DNA of 50,696 nucleotides from Crocinitomicaceae bacterium (GCA_021740745.1 JAIOZF010000012.1:1-50696); one strand, 5' to 3'; shown: positions 1 to 8,278, counted from the first letter of the stretch. Notes: a model not told the origin generated them from the letters alone. Made by a program: numbers and translations.

Positions 1-798
1 GCAACTGGTCCGCAAGGAGCGACAGGTCCTCAAGGAACAACAGGATTAACAGGCGCACAAGGAATTCAAGGTTTACCAGGAACTGATGGCGCAGTTGGTG
101 CTGCCGGTCCAACAGGTCCACAAGGAGCAACAGGCGCTCAAGGAATTCAGGGTTTGACTGGAACTAACGGAGCAGTTGGAACTGCCGGTCCAACAGGACC
201 ACAAGGAGCAACAGGCCCAGCAGGACAAGGTGGTGTTACAACAGCTGGATCAGGAATAAGTGTAATAGGTACTGGTACTGTTGCCAGTCCCTATGTTGTT
301 AGTGCAACAAAACCTTGCGGTTTATCTATTGGCCAAACCTACCAAGGCGGCATTATCTTTTATTTAGATGCTTCAGGCTGTCATGGATTAATTAGTGCAC
401 CAACAGACCAAAGCACAGCGGCGGCATGGTATAATGGCAGCTATTTAGATACAAGAGCTTATGGAAGCGGGTTGTTTGAGGGAAAATATAACTCTGATAT
501 GATTCAATTTTCACAAGGTGGTACAACCTCGGCTGAAGCAATTTGCGGTAATTTAACTATTGGATTATATAGTGATTGGTATTTGCCTTCCATATATGAA
601 TTAAATTTAATGTATCAAAATATAGGACAGGGAAATTCTTTAGGCTTAGGAAATGTAGGTGGTTTTGCTAATGATCGCTATTGGAGTTCTACTGAAAATT
701 ATCAAAACGTAGCGTGGTTCCACATTTTCACTTCTGGTGCATCGGGTCGCGCCGCTAAGTTACTCACGTACTATGTTCGTGCAGTTCGGTCTTTCTAA
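1..798 (+). CDS. Collagen-like repeat protein with DUF1566-type C-terminal domain (5' end outside window)
   Basis: The frame is open from base 1, so this is the C-terminal 265 residues of a longer protein. About the first 77 residues are Gly-X-Y triplets (GPTGPQGATG, GIQGLTG), repeating with an 81-bp DNA period. The remainder resembles the DUF1566/Lcl C-terminal domain: QGGIIFYLD near its start, then WYLPSIYEL, YWSSTE and a terminal YYVRAVRS. Family knowledge: such domains cap collagen-like or fibre-like surface proteins in Bacteroidota, and collagen-like stretches form stiff trimeric rods. A cell-surface or secreted location is inferred, because the signal peptide is not in the window. An internal TTG in the triplet region is not a credible start. 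Its precise function is unknown. Confidence 0.82.
   Translation, partial: ATGPQGATGPQGTTGLTGAQGIQGLPGTDGAVGAAGPTGPQGATGAQGIQGLTGTNGAVGTAGPTGPQGATGPAGQGGVTTAGSGISVIGTGTVASPYVVSATKPCGLSIGQTYQGGIIFYLDASGCHGLISAPTDQSTAAAWYNGSYLDTRAYGSGLFEGKYNSDMIQFSQGGTTSAEAICGNLTIGLYSDWYLPSIYELNLMYQNIGQGNSLGLGNVGGFANDRYWSSTENYQNVAWFHIFTSGASGRAAKLLTYYVRAVRSF
58..219 (+). repeat. 81-bp tandem repeat encoding Gly-X-Y triplets
   Basis: Two neighbouring units, beginning with CAAGGAATTCA at 58 and 139, are nearly identical at DNA level and continue in the same frame. Each unit encodes nine Gly-X-Y triplets. The array probably extends upstream of the window, and its copy number could vary by slippage or recombination. 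Confidence 0.75.
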
Positions 799-861
799 CC
801 ATGACTTCACTCGCACTGAGCTGGACTCCCCTGAGTTTATCGAAGGGTCGAAGTGTTTATC

Positions 862-879
862 TCCCGATAGCTATCGGGA
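862..879. repeat. 18-bp perfect palindrome in intergenic repeat-like DNA
   Basis: TCCCGATAG followed directly by its reverse complement lies in the 251-bp gap after the collagen-like gene. The preceding 40 bp (CTGAGTTTATCGAAG, GGTCGAAGTG) resemble dispersed intergenic repeats common in Bacteroidota genomes. A role as terminator or repeat element is inferred; there is no clean T-tract directly after the palindrome. Confidence 0.55.
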
Positions 880-1049
880 TTATCCATTTAACTATTTTTT
901 AATATGTAGTGCACGCCCTCCATATTTCTTTTCAAAAAACACTAATAAAGTAGTATTTACAAGCATAATTTACCGAAGTACTTTTGGATATGTATTTTAG
1001 ACCGCAGACTTAAAAATTAAGCTTATTTTGTGTTAGAATTAAATTATAC

Positions 1050-3851
1050 ATGTTAAAATTTTCAGTTTTCTTTTTTTGTCTTATTGTACATCTGACATAT
1101 GTGTTTGGACAAAATACATTGATTGAAAAGGATTATATCGTCAAATATGAATTTTTAACCACAGAAGATGGTTTGCCATCACGTGATATTTATTGCGTGG
1201 CTGAAGATAAAAAAGGATTTATTTGGTTTGGTTCAAAAAATGGATTGTGTCGCTTTGATGGTAAAAATTACAAATATTTCACTACAAAGGATGGCTTACA
1301 ATCAAATATTGTGGTGAATTTATACGTGGACAATCAAAATCGGATTTTTATTGCCTACGGAGACAAATGGACGCTTGATTACATCAACAATGATTACGGC
1401 CTGTTGGATGCGAATACATTTGAAGTGAATTCGTACAACAACTTTTTCCGAACAAAATCTAAACCCAAACTTCCTTCTCATTTTTTGAAGAACCACCTAG
1501 ATACAAAATATGCGAGTTCTTCAATTAAGCCAATCATTTCCTTGTTTAAAAGTCATGGTATAAAAATAGAAAACATAGAACATGAGAAAATTTTTTCATT
1601 TGAAAGGAAGAATACTATTGTAAAATCAGAGAAAGGTATTTTCTACATTGAAAACAATAGAATTTACAAAATACTTGAAAATACTTTTTTTGGGAGCGAT
1701 GCAAATTATCGAATATGGCATTTTTTAAAGGATACGAGAGGGAATTTGTGGGTATGTACGCAAAAAGGTGTTTACAAAATAAGTGTTAAGCCAAATTATT
1801 TTCAAACTTTTTTCACACTTGACCAACAAACGCAGGTGAAATATCCTCAGGTAAGAGGAATTTATGTCGCAAATATGCGTGAATCAAAAACGATTCACGC
1901 GAACATATTTTCCTACAGTTTTCAGAGCGGAAGTCATTCCGGATTGATTCAGATTTTCTATTTGGGCTGGGGAATAACCGGGTGGAAAGATCATTTCTAT
2001 ATATCGGATTCCAACAATATCTATATTTTTAAATCCAACACCTTAAGCCTGATTAAAAAAGTTCCATTTCCAGATAACAGGCCTGGTTCTGTAAATTGTA
2101 TGTTTCAAAAGGATGCATCTTCCCTTATTCTCGGAAGAAGTGCAGATATCCTATTATTTGACATAAAAAATAATCGTTATAATTCTATTTCATACAAGTC
2201 TTTGAATTTGCCAAAAGTTAAAAATGTGTACCGTATTTTTAATAGTTCAAAAGGGATACTCGCACAAGCTGAAAATGGACTTTTTCTGATTCAAAACCAA
2301 CAAATTGTAGATTATTTTGGCCCCTTGGCAAAAGATAAAAATAAGTACCTACCTATTGAGTATTTGCTCGATGCGCATGAAGATAAAAATCATGATTTAT
2401 GGATTGCGACCAATGGACAAGGACTTTTCAAATGGGAGTGGAATAAGCCGTATGGTAAGGCGAAAATAGAAAATTACACGAACGAAAAGGGATTGCCAAG
2501 TATGGTTCTTTATCGAATTGAAGAGGATGAAAACAATCATCTCTGGATTGGTTCTGATGATGGTTTAATTCGTTTTTATAAATCGAATGGAGAATCCGAT
2601 TTATTCACAATAAAAGATGGTTTGTCGAATGATGAATTTAATCGTGGGTCCTCTTTTAAGGCATTGGATGGCTTTCTGTATTTTGGTGGAATCAATGGAG
2701 TCAATGGTTTTAATCCCAATGAAATTCCCACAAGAACGTACAAAGAGGTTCCTTTGCATTTGATTTCTTTAATCAAATATTCTGCTGAGGGAGAGCAAGA
2801 CGAATTAATTTCTTTTTTAAATAATCGTCGAATTGAATTCAATAATTCAGATAAATTATTAAAAATCGATTTCACCTTATTGGACTATTCAGCACAAAGG
2901 AAAAAATATGCCTATAGAATAAAAGGAGTTCAAAATAGTTGGATTTCAGTGACAAATGGAAGTATTTCGCTTGGTGAGCTTCCTTTTGGGGAATATACAA
3001 TCGAAATTAAGGCACAAATAGAAAACGAAAGTTGGCAAAAACACATTCTTGAGATCCCAATTTTAGTAATTCCGCCATTTTATTTAACAACTTGGTTTAT
3101 TTTAATGTCAATTGGGATTTTTATCCTCTTGATTTTTGGAATATTTTGGTTCCGCAGTAAACGATTAATAGCACAAAATGTCAAACTTGAAAAAGTAATT
3201 ATCGATCGCACCGAAAAGTTGCAAACAGCACTTGGGGATAAAGACGTACTCCTAAAAGAATTACATCACAGAGTAAAAAATAACCTGCAGATTGTTACAG
3301 GATTATTAGATCTTCAAAAAGCTCGGATGACCGATAAAAAAGCAATTGAAGCGTTGAATGAAGGTAAAATAAGACTTTCCAGTATTGCACTCATTCATCA
3401 AAACTTCTACAGTGGAACCAATTTAGAAACTATTTCCTTCAAAGTATTTTTAACGGACTTAGTAATTGCAGTGAAACAACTTTTCGAAAATGAGGATCGA
3501 ATCATAGACTGCGTAATTCAATCAGATAATATACCTATAGATATTAATATTGCTATTCCACTTGGTTTAATTGTCAATGAACTGCTAACAAATTCATATA
3601 AATACCTTCCACCGGAGCAGTCCGATAAAAAAATTGAAATCAACTTAACAATTTTGGAAAATGGCAACTATGAATTTAAATATAGAGATAATGGCCCAGG
3701 ATTACCGACAACTATCGATTTTGAAAATGCGCAAACACTAGGTTTGAGATTGATCAGTGGTTTAACAGAACAAATAAATGGCAATTTGGATTATAGATTT
3801 GAGGAAGGCAGTGTTTTTGTCATTCAGTTTAATCCTGAATTAAATAAATAA
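1050..3851 (+). CDS. Propeller-type sensor histidine kinase (reg_prop, Y_Y_Y, HisKA_2, HATPase_c)
   Basis: The 933-residue protein starts with a signal peptide (about 20 residues, ending VFG-QN). The periplasmic part carries propeller repeats with the typical IWFGSKNGLCRFDG, LWIATNGQGLF and LWIGSDDGLIRF motifs (roughly residues 40-70, 450 and 500), then a Y_Y_Y-like beta domain (about 610-675). A transmembrane helix (about 677-702) leads to a cytoplasmic HisKA_2 dimerisation domain with ELHHRVKNN, phospho-acceptor His at 739/740, and an HATPase with N box VNELLTNS and G box DNGPGLP. Family knowledge: it senses an extracellular or periplasmic signal and phosphorylates a partner regulator. The partner is almost certainly the response regulator starting 7 nt downstream. 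The ligand is unknown. It is shorter than hybrid two-component systems and lacks a receiver or DNA-binding domain. Confidence 0.9.
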   Translation: MLKFSVFFFCLIVHLTYVFGQNTLIEKDYIVKYEFLTTEDGLPSRDIYCVAEDKKGFIWFGSKNGLCRFDGKNYKYFTTKDGLQSNIVVNLYVDNQNRIFIAYGDKWTLDYINNDYGLLDANTFEVNSYNNFFRTKSKPKLPSHFLKNHLDTKYASSSIKPIISLFKSHGIKIENIEHEKIFSFERKNTIVKSEKGIFYIENNRIYKILENTFFGSDANYRIWHFLKDTRGNLWVCTQKGVYKISVKPNYFQTFFTLDQQTQVKYPQVRGIYVANMRESKTIHANIFSYSFQSGSHSGLIQIFYLGWGITGWKDHFYISDSNNIYIFKSNTLSLIKKVPFPDNRPGSVNCMFQKDASSLILGRSADILLFDIKNNRYNSISYKSLNLPKVKNVYRIFNSSKGILAQAENGLFLIQNQQIVDYFGPLAKDKNKYLPIEYLLDAHEDKNHDLWIATNGQGLFKWEWNKPYGKAKIENYTNEKGLPSMVLYRIEEDENNHLWIGSDDGLIRFYKSNGESDLFTIKDGLSNDEFNRGSSFKALDGFLYFGGINGVNGFNPNEIPTRTYKEVPLHLISLIKYSAEGEQDELISFLNNRRIEFNNSDKLLKIDFTLLDYSAQRKKYAYRIKGVQNSWISVTNGSISLGELPFGEYTIEIKAQIENESWQKHILEIPILVIPPFYLTTWFILMSIGIFILLIFGIFWFRSKRLIAQNVKLEKVIIDRTEKLQTALGDKDVLLKELHHRVKNNLQIVTGLLDLQKARMTDKKAIEALNEGKIRLSSIALIHQNFYSGTNLETISFKVFLTDLVIAVKQLFENEDRIIDCVIQSDNIPIDINIAIPLGLIVNELLTNSYKYLPPEQSDKKIEINLTILENGNYEFKYRDNGPGLPTTIDFENAQTLGLRLISGLTEQINGNLDYRFEEGSVFVIQFNPELNK

Positions 3852-3858
3852 AATTTCT

Positions 3859-4473
3859 ATGGAAAGAATTAAAGTAGGAATAGTGGAAGATGAAATGATC
3901 ATTGCTGATACCATTTGTTTAGCACTTCAAAATTTGAATTATGACTATTGTAAACCGGCTAATTCATTTGCCAAAGCAATTCAGATGATAGAAAGCGAGA
4001 AACCGGATATAGTACTATTAGATATCAACCTTAACGCTAAGCTGGATGGCATTGATTTAGGTCATCACATAAATGCAAATTATGCTATTCCAATTATATA
4101 TCTAACAGCCAACAGCGATAAAGCAACCATCGAACGATGCAAGGAAACCTTGCCGAATGCTTTTCTAATCAAACCGTTTAGCAATGAAGAACTTTTTTCT
4201 GCTATCGAAATTGCACTATTTAGTCATTCAGCTAAATCAGGAACTTTACCGATATCTAAAAACAGCATATTAGTTAAATCCATCGAAAAACATAAGTTGA
4301 CTATGCGAGAGGGAGAAATTATTCTCATGATTTCGGAAGGTTTTCGGCATAAAGAAATTGCGGATAAACTCTCGCTATCTCATACTACTGTGAAAAAACA
4401 TATGCAAAATATTTTCCAGAAATTAGGCGTTCAATCAAGTATTGATGCATTGAATAAACTGCAAGAAGTGTGA
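3859..4473 (+). CDS. Response regulator, receiver plus LuxR-type HTH
   Basis: The 204-residue protein has an N-terminal receiver domain: acidic pocket E10-D11-E12, phospho-acceptor D55 in VLLDI, conserved T83 in YLTAN and K105 in LIKPF. A C-terminal LuxR/GerE helix-turn-helix follows (about 140-200; LTMREGEIILMISEG, IADKLSLSHTTVKKHMQN, FQKLGV). It begins 7 nt after the sensor kinase stop, so the two form one operon and a cognate phosphorelay pair. Phosphorylation should promote dimerisation and DNA binding. Target genes are not evident; the divergently unrelated neighbour downstream is a fatty-acid desaturase, so a link to membrane lipid control is possible but only inferred from position. 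Confidence 0.92.
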   Translation: MERIKVGIVEDEMIIADTICLALQNLNYDYCKPANSFAKAIQMIESEKPDIVLLDINLNAKLDGIDLGHHINANYAIPIIYLTANSDKATIERCKETLPNAFLIKPFSNEELFSAIEIALFSHSAKSGTLPISKNSILVKSIEKHKLTMREGEIILMISEGFRHKEIADKLSLSHTTVKKHMQNIFQKLGVQSSIDALNKLQEV

Positions 4474-4596
4474 AATAGTATCCCTCAATATTCTCAATAA
4501 ATCAATTTTTATTCATTCTCTTAAATAAAAGCATTCCAACAATCCCCCAATTTACGTTGGTTTATTAACGTTCATTGTGTGTTTTGTCTCGTGAAT

Positions 4597-4608
4597 GAAG
4601 GTACCTTC
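4597..4608. promoter_or_regulatory. 12-bp perfect palindrome upstream of the acyl-ACP desaturase
   Basis: GAAGGTACCTTC is fully self-complementary and ends 29 nt before the desaturase ATG. It could be a repressor operator. No regulator family is assigned. Confidence 0.35.
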
Positions 4609-4637
4609 GTCGCTTGATACATCTCCAAACAAATACA

Positions 4638-5615
4638 ATGGTTTTCCAAGAACAACTAGAAGTACTTAAAGCAATCGAACACAATGTTGGTGAATTTATA
4701 GATGATAAAATGAATCTACCGGAAGAATCATGGCAACCTTCTGATTTTTTACCTGATTTTTCAAGTCCCGATTTTCCTGAATCTATTAAGTTAATACAAG
4801 AAAGAATGGCTAATTTACCTGATTCTGTGCTTGTTTCATTGGTTGGGAATATGATTACGGAAGAGGCTTTACCGAGTTATCAAACATTTTTCAATTTGCT
4901 CGAAGGTGTAAACGATGAACGAAATGTTGCAAGTATGAGTCCTTGGGTTCGCTGGTCGCGCTTATGGACAGCGGAGGAGAATCGGCACGGTGATTTGCTC
5001 AATAAATACTTGTATTTGAGTGGACGAGTAGATATGAACGCTGTTGAAAAAACAATCCAACAATTATTATACAATGGAGTTGACCTTAAAACGGGAGGGG
5101 ATCCCTATCAAGGATTGATCTATACATCATTTCAAGAACGAGCAACGAAGATTTCACATGTCAATACAGGTAAGTTGGCAAGTAAATCAGGCGATTCAGT
5201 GTTGACGAAGATTTGTAATACCATAGCAGGCGAGGAGGCTTTACATGAGCGTGCCTATAAGTTTTTCATGAGTAAGATCATTGAAATCGATCCAAATGGC
5301 GGTATAGATGCTTTTCTTACGATGATGAAAAAGAAAATCGTTATGCCAGCGACATTGATGGATTTTGGAACCAAGAAAAATCAATACCTGAATTACGCGA
5401 ATATCACCCAAAAAATTGGTGTTTACACGAGTTTGGATTATGCCAATATCATTGATCATTTAGTTCAGTATTGGGGAATCGATAAGTTGATGGATCTAAA
5501 CGAACAAGGAAAAAAAGCACAAGATTACCTTTCTTCTTTGTCGCAACGTTATTACCGCATGGCGGAAAGAATGCAAGAGCCTGAAGAAACGCAGTTGATT
5601 TGGTTAAATCGTTAA
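4638..5615 (+). CDS. Soluble acyl-ACP desaturase (plant-type di-iron, Delta9-like)
   Basis: The 325-residue enzyme belongs to the FA_desaturase_2 family, which inserts a cis double bond into acyl-ACP using O2 and reduced ferredoxin. The iron ligands are visible: E75 in TEEALPSYQTF, E113/E114 and H117 in TAEENRHGDLL, and E199/E200 with H203 in AGEEALHERAY. Stretches such as ENRHGDLLNKYLYLSGRVDM and YTSFQERAT read almost like plant stearoyl-ACP desaturases. There is no transit or signal peptide, so it is cytosolic. The ATG at 4638 is preferred over the in-frame TTG at 4614, which would add eight residues (MIHLQTNT) unlike the family. Regiospecificity cannot be told from sequence. It implies aerobic unsaturated fatty acid synthesis, and it appears monocistronic. 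Confidence 0.93.
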   Translation: MVFQEQLEVLKAIEHNVGEFIDDKMNLPEESWQPSDFLPDFSSPDFPESIKLIQERMANLPDSVLVSLVGNMITEEALPSYQTFFNLLEGVNDERNVASMSPWVRWSRLWTAEENRHGDLLNKYLYLSGRVDMNAVEKTIQQLLYNGVDLKTGGDPYQGLIYTSFQERATKISHVNTGKLASKSGDSVLTKICNTIAGEEALHERAYKFFMSKIIEIDPNGGIDAFLTMMKKKIVMPATLMDFGTKKNQYLNYANITQKIGVYTSLDYANIIDHLVQYWGIDKLMDLNEQGKKAQDYLSSLSQRYYRMAERMQEPEETQLIWLNR

Positions 5616-5676
5616 GGTATTCGATGTTTGCTCAGTTTTTTAGCCACGAATGCACGAATGACTCAGAAGGTTTTCC

Positions 5677-5704
5677 TTTCTTTTTTGCTTGATCAAAAAA
5701 GAAA
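5677..5704. terminator. A/T-rich hairpin downstream of the desaturase gene
   Basis: Perfect 11-bp arms (TTTCTTTTTTG and its complement) with a 6-nt loop lie about 60 nt after the desaturase stop. The right arm is A-rich rather than followed by T, so terminator activity is more plausible for minus-strand transcription. It may instead be the edge of the intergenic repeat. Confidence 0.35.
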
Positions 5705-6172
5705 CAAAAAAATCAAGGCTGTGAAAAGTAATCTTGAAAATTACGTTTCATTTCGGAAAATCACCCAAACTCGCAAACGCTGTTCACATCGTTTCGTGCC
5801 TCAACGCTGACAGCTGTGCTCAAACATGGGTTCTTTATTCCCTGCATTCAACATATTTTCTACGATTCTCTTTTCAAGGCCATATTAAATCCTCTCTTCG
5901 AGCGTAGTTATCAATTTTGCTAAAACAATCGAAGTGAGTAACCACAATTCACCAGCAGAACTAGTCCGCAAAGGGAATAGAATAAAAAACATTACTGCTT
6001 CTGAATATTTCAATTTATCGTGTAACAATTTTGGTATCGAATTAGATCGTGAGCTTTGTCGGCGGTAGCGGCCGCAGTGAAACGGAGCGCCGCTAAGTTC
6101 CTTTGGTGAATTGTAAAAGAGCACTTTTTTGCTTCTTTTTTTTGCGATAGAAAAAAAGAAGAAGATTTATAC

Positions 6173-6180
6173 TAAATTTG
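6173..6180 (+). promoter_or_regulatory. TAnnTTTG -7 box for the small lipoprotein
   Basis: TAAATTTG matches the Bacteroidota primary sigma -7 consensus and ends 20 nt before the ATG at 6201, giving a normal short leader. Confidence 0.5.
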
Positions 6181-6200
6181 ATTATCATCAATCCGAAACT

Positions 6201-6593
6201 ATGAAATCAATCATTTTCACCTTATTTCTCCTCATTTCTACCGCAACAATTATCGTTGCTTGTAACAAACCCGTTTATAAATACAATGCGGATTTTGAAG
6301 GAACATGGCGTTCGCTTGTAGTTTACGACACCATTTTAAATTCCAATGTAGTAAGTGAAATCCTCATTGATGGCGAAGATGGTTGGTACAAGAATACCTG
6401 TTCACCTTGCGGAGCTGATTTATGCAATTGCATTAGCGCGCAAGTAGGGAAAGCTGTGATGAATACTTCCAGAACTCAAATGAAAATTGGAAGTTCAAAC
6501 TCACTTGTTTTAACGATTCAAGAAGAACCAAATATTGATACAAATGGTGTTTGGACAATGAAAATTCAAGGACTCCGATACTATAAACAATAG
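6201..6593 (+). CDS. Small cysteine-containing lipoprotein of unknown function
   Basis: The predicted protein has 130 residues. It starts with a lipoprotein signal peptide with hydrophobic core FTLFLLISTATIIVA and lipidation Cys at 21. The mature part has a beta-type look (FEGTWRSLVVYDT, LVLTIQEEPN, GVWTMKIQGLRYYKQ), reminiscent of lipocalin-like or DUF-type lipoproteins. A CxxCxxxxCxC cluster sits mid-protein (CSPCGADLCNC). The longer reading frame starts at a TTG inside the upstream A-tract hairpin and is rejected. The ATG at 6201 has a well-placed -7 box. I do not recognise the family, and no function is assigned. It is probably anchored in the inner leaflet of the outer membrane or exported to the surface. 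Confidence 0.7.
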   Translation: MKSIIFTLFLLISTATIIVACNKPVYKYNADFEGTWRSLVVYDTILNSNVVSEILIDGEDGWYKNTCSPCGADLCNCISAQVGKAVMNTSRTQMKIGSSNSLVLTIQEEPNIDTNGVWTMKIQGLRYYKQ

Positions 6594-6596
6594 CGA

Positions 6597-6797
6597 TTAA
6601 ACGCCAAATTGTTTTAAGTGATGATCCAAATGCTTATACAGCATATTATCCCATTCTGTGCTGTTCAAAGCACCCAATGAATTCGATTCTTTTCCTTCGA
6701 AATGAGCAGCATCCATTGAACCCCAAACACGATCGCTATTAGCGCTTAATTTATCAATTCTCGAAACACATTCTTTTGCAACAGCTTTGTCAAATAT
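6597..6797 (-). pseudogene. C-terminal remnant of a DinB/DUF1569-like protein
   Basis: Translating the minus strand gives about 66 residues ending in EWDNMLYKHLDHHLKQFGV and a stop, preceded by VWGSMDAAHFEGKESNSLG. The YKHLDHHLxQFG ending is typical of DUF1569 proteins of the DinB four-helix superfamily. The frame closes at a stop just upstream, and the next gene on the same strand begins 30 nt further, so the N-terminal two thirds of the domain are missing. It has no start codon or promoter and is best read as a truncated fossil. Assignment rests on memory of the family motif rather than a search. Confidence 0.55.
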
Positions 6798-6827
6798 ATT
6801 TCATCTCTTAGGATTTGAGTGTTAAAA

Positions 6828-7358
6828 TTACAATTTGTAATCATGTGCGTCAACAATCTTAAGTCCAAGTTGCTGAATGGTTTCCTTAAAGAGATCAATA
6901 GATTCTAATTCCCTTTTAGGTAAAATGAACGACATTCCTGAACCCATTTTAATGAAGAAATGAAGCGCAGTTTCGTGAATACTTTCAATCTCTGATAGTT
7001 TTACTTTTCCGTCAGCGACCTTGTCTTTTGAATAAATAAAGTCTTTCGTAATTTCTAATTCTGCAGGTTCTCCAAAGCGCTTCGAATAATTGCGTTCAAT
7101 GAAATTAGCGTATTGTTTTTTATACCTCCAGCGAAAAAAATGTGGATAGAAAAGCGCCATTGTGATGGCCAATATCCCGAAATAAATTCCAACGAAAAGT
7201 GTATCATTTAAAATACAGAATACAGAAGCCATTCCGAATAAGACACTATAAAAAAAGCGACTTTTCCGCTTGCGTTTTTGAATGATATCATCTGTCGATG
7301 CGGTGAACAATTGAAAAGCTAAAAAATCAGCTGCTTCAATTTTGTAATTAATTTTCAT
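6828..7358 (-). CDS. YcxB-like membrane protein
   Basis: This is a 176-residue protein. A cytoplasmic N-terminal segment (about 1-35) is followed by two adjacent transmembrane helices (about 36-75; FFYSVLFGMASVFCIL, LFVGIYFGILAITMALF). The C-terminal domain has the YcxB-like pattern: a strand-rich part, then FIKMGSGMSFILPKREL and a terminal helix. YcxB-like proteins are small membrane proteins of unknown function found widely in Firmicutes and Bacteroidota. It stands alone, divergent from the secreted-protein gene at 7572. A near-match to a -7 box (TAACTTTC) lies only 4 nt before the ATG. Confidence 0.7.
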   Translation of the reverse strand: MKINYKIEAADFLAFQLFTASTDDIIQKRKRKSRFFYSVLFGMASVFCILNDTLFVGIYFGILAITMALFYPHFFRWRYKKQYANFIERNYSKRFGEPAELEITKDFIYSKDKVADGKVKLSEIESIHETALHFFIKMGSGMSFILPKRELESIDLFKETIQQLGLKIVDAHDYKL

Positions 7359-7571
7359 GGCGGAAAGTTAAGGAAATAGTATTAGTTGACATGTGATTTT
7401 ATGGTAAACCAACTAAATCACTGTTTGAAACTGAAATTTAGTAGTAACGCTTATTGCCTATTTATTTAAAACCTTTATTGTAATTGGCTCTATATTCTGA
7501 AAGCCGTTTGACTGAGAGATGTAACTTCAAGAGTTATAAAGTTGTTTAAGTTGAAATGATTACTTTTAACT

Positions 7572-8072
7572 ATGCGCTTTTTCAATTTACTTTTCTTTTT
7601 ATGTTTTTACCTGATTGGCTTTTCTCAACCGAGCGGTTTTGAAGGGTATATAGCCATAAAAAAGTGTGATTCACTTGAATTCGGTGTTAAAACAATGCGC
7701 CCAGAAGTCAATTCTGATAGTTTAACGACACGAACTGTTTTTTCATTCAATTACGCGTTAAGTGCAGAAGGAATTGATAACGTAGTTGTTGAATTGGAAC
7801 GCATTCTCGAATTGCATGGTTTGGACCTAATGAAACCCGTAAAAATCGAGTCTAGTTTTGCAGAAAACATTGACAATTTCGATGGTGAAAAAATTGTGAA
7901 GTACTTATCCAAACGAACAAAAGATTTCGTTTTTGAATATCGATTACCCGATAATAATCTCGATTCAGCATCAGAAGCTAGTTGGTCGCTCACATATTCA
8001 ATTGATAATAGCGGTGTTCGCTTGAGATGTGAAGAATATCTGCTAGTAGACATTTACATTGGAAATAATTAA
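7572..8072 (+). CDS. Secreted protein of unknown function
   Basis: The 166-residue protein has a clear signal peptide (MRFFNLLFFLCFYLIGFS, cleavage near FSQ). The mature part is a soluble alpha/beta-looking chain with two cysteines (IKKCDSLEF, RLRCEEYLL) that might pair. I recognise no domain. The ATG is preceded 3 nt upstream by TACTTTTA, one base off the -7 consensus, which would make the transcript nearly leaderless. Downstream lies a gene remnant, and upstream a divergent YcxB-like gene, so no operon context helps. Bacteroidota carry many such lineage-specific exported proteins. Confidence 0.6.
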   Translation: MRFFNLLFFLCFYLIGFSQPSGFEGYIAIKKCDSLEFGVKTMRPEVNSDSLTTRTVFSFNYALSAEGIDNVVVELERILELHGLDLMKPVKIESSFAENIDNFDGEKIVKYLSKRTKDFVFEYRLPDNNLDSASEASWSLTYSIDNSGVRLRCEEYLLVDIYIGNN

Positions 8073-8080
8073 ATTTTCGA

Positions 8081-8218
8081 ATGTTCAACAATATACCTAA
8101 GGAGCAAGAATTTCAATTCAAAGGGATCATGAAGATAATTGGTTGTCTTTTTCCTGCTGAATTCAAGAAGCAAACCTTAAAGTATTATATTGACTTTAAT
8201 AAATTCGTCGACAGTTAA
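8081..8218 (+). pseudogene. 45-codon ORF, likely C-terminal remnant of an SRPBCC/polyketide-cyclase-like protein
   Basis: The ORF has an ATG and reads FQFKGIMKIIGCLFPAEF, then KKQTLKYYIDFNKFVDS. A lysine-rich amphipathic end with F-KKQTxKYxxDFKxFxE is how many SRPBCC-family (Bet v1-like) proteins of Bacteroidota finish. Only this C-terminal helix is present; the upstream gene ends 8 nt before and is unrelated. It is therefore read as a truncated fossil, although a genuine 45-residue protein cannot be excluded. The family link is from memory and moderately uncertain. Confidence 0.4.
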
Positions 8219-8278
8219 AACTAGTAAAACAAAATAAACATATAGGTGGTTTGCTTGTTGTTTTTTAAAACATATAAA

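Larger units (their letters stand above)
5616..6200. repeat. 585-bp non-coding interval with a hairpin-bounded, repeat-like sequence
   Basis: No credible gene lies here; short ORFs on both strands lack domain likeness and start signals. Two A/T-rich hairpins bracket most of it: 5677-5704 (11-bp arms, TTTCTTTTTTG, loop CTTGAT) and 6132-6161 (11-bp arms, CTTCTTTTTTT). Between them, a GC-rich patch at 6057-6098 contains TAGCGGC at 6066-6072 and its complement at 6089-6095. The stretch near 5690-5830 resembles dispersed intergenic sequence I recall from related genomes, but copy number cannot be tested here. The first hairpin may also help terminate desaturase transcription. Confidence 0.5.

Noticed and set aside
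737-1000. Plus-strand ORF overlapping the end of the collagen-like gene
   Set aside because: It is out of frame with the DUF1566-like domain and runs through the 862-879 palindrome; no protein-like features.
4614-4637. TTG start giving an eight-residue longer desaturase
   Set aside because: The added residues do not fit the family and the ATG at 4638 gives the usual N-terminus.
5628-5810. Short plus-strand ORF of 60 codons
   Set aside because: It lies in repeat-like DNA, is Lys/Arg-rich without any domain pattern, and has no -7 box at a sensible distance.
5885-6124. Minus-strand ORF of 79 codons
   Set aside because: It overlaps the GC-rich inverted repeat and hairpin, and its translation looks like read-through of repeat sequence.
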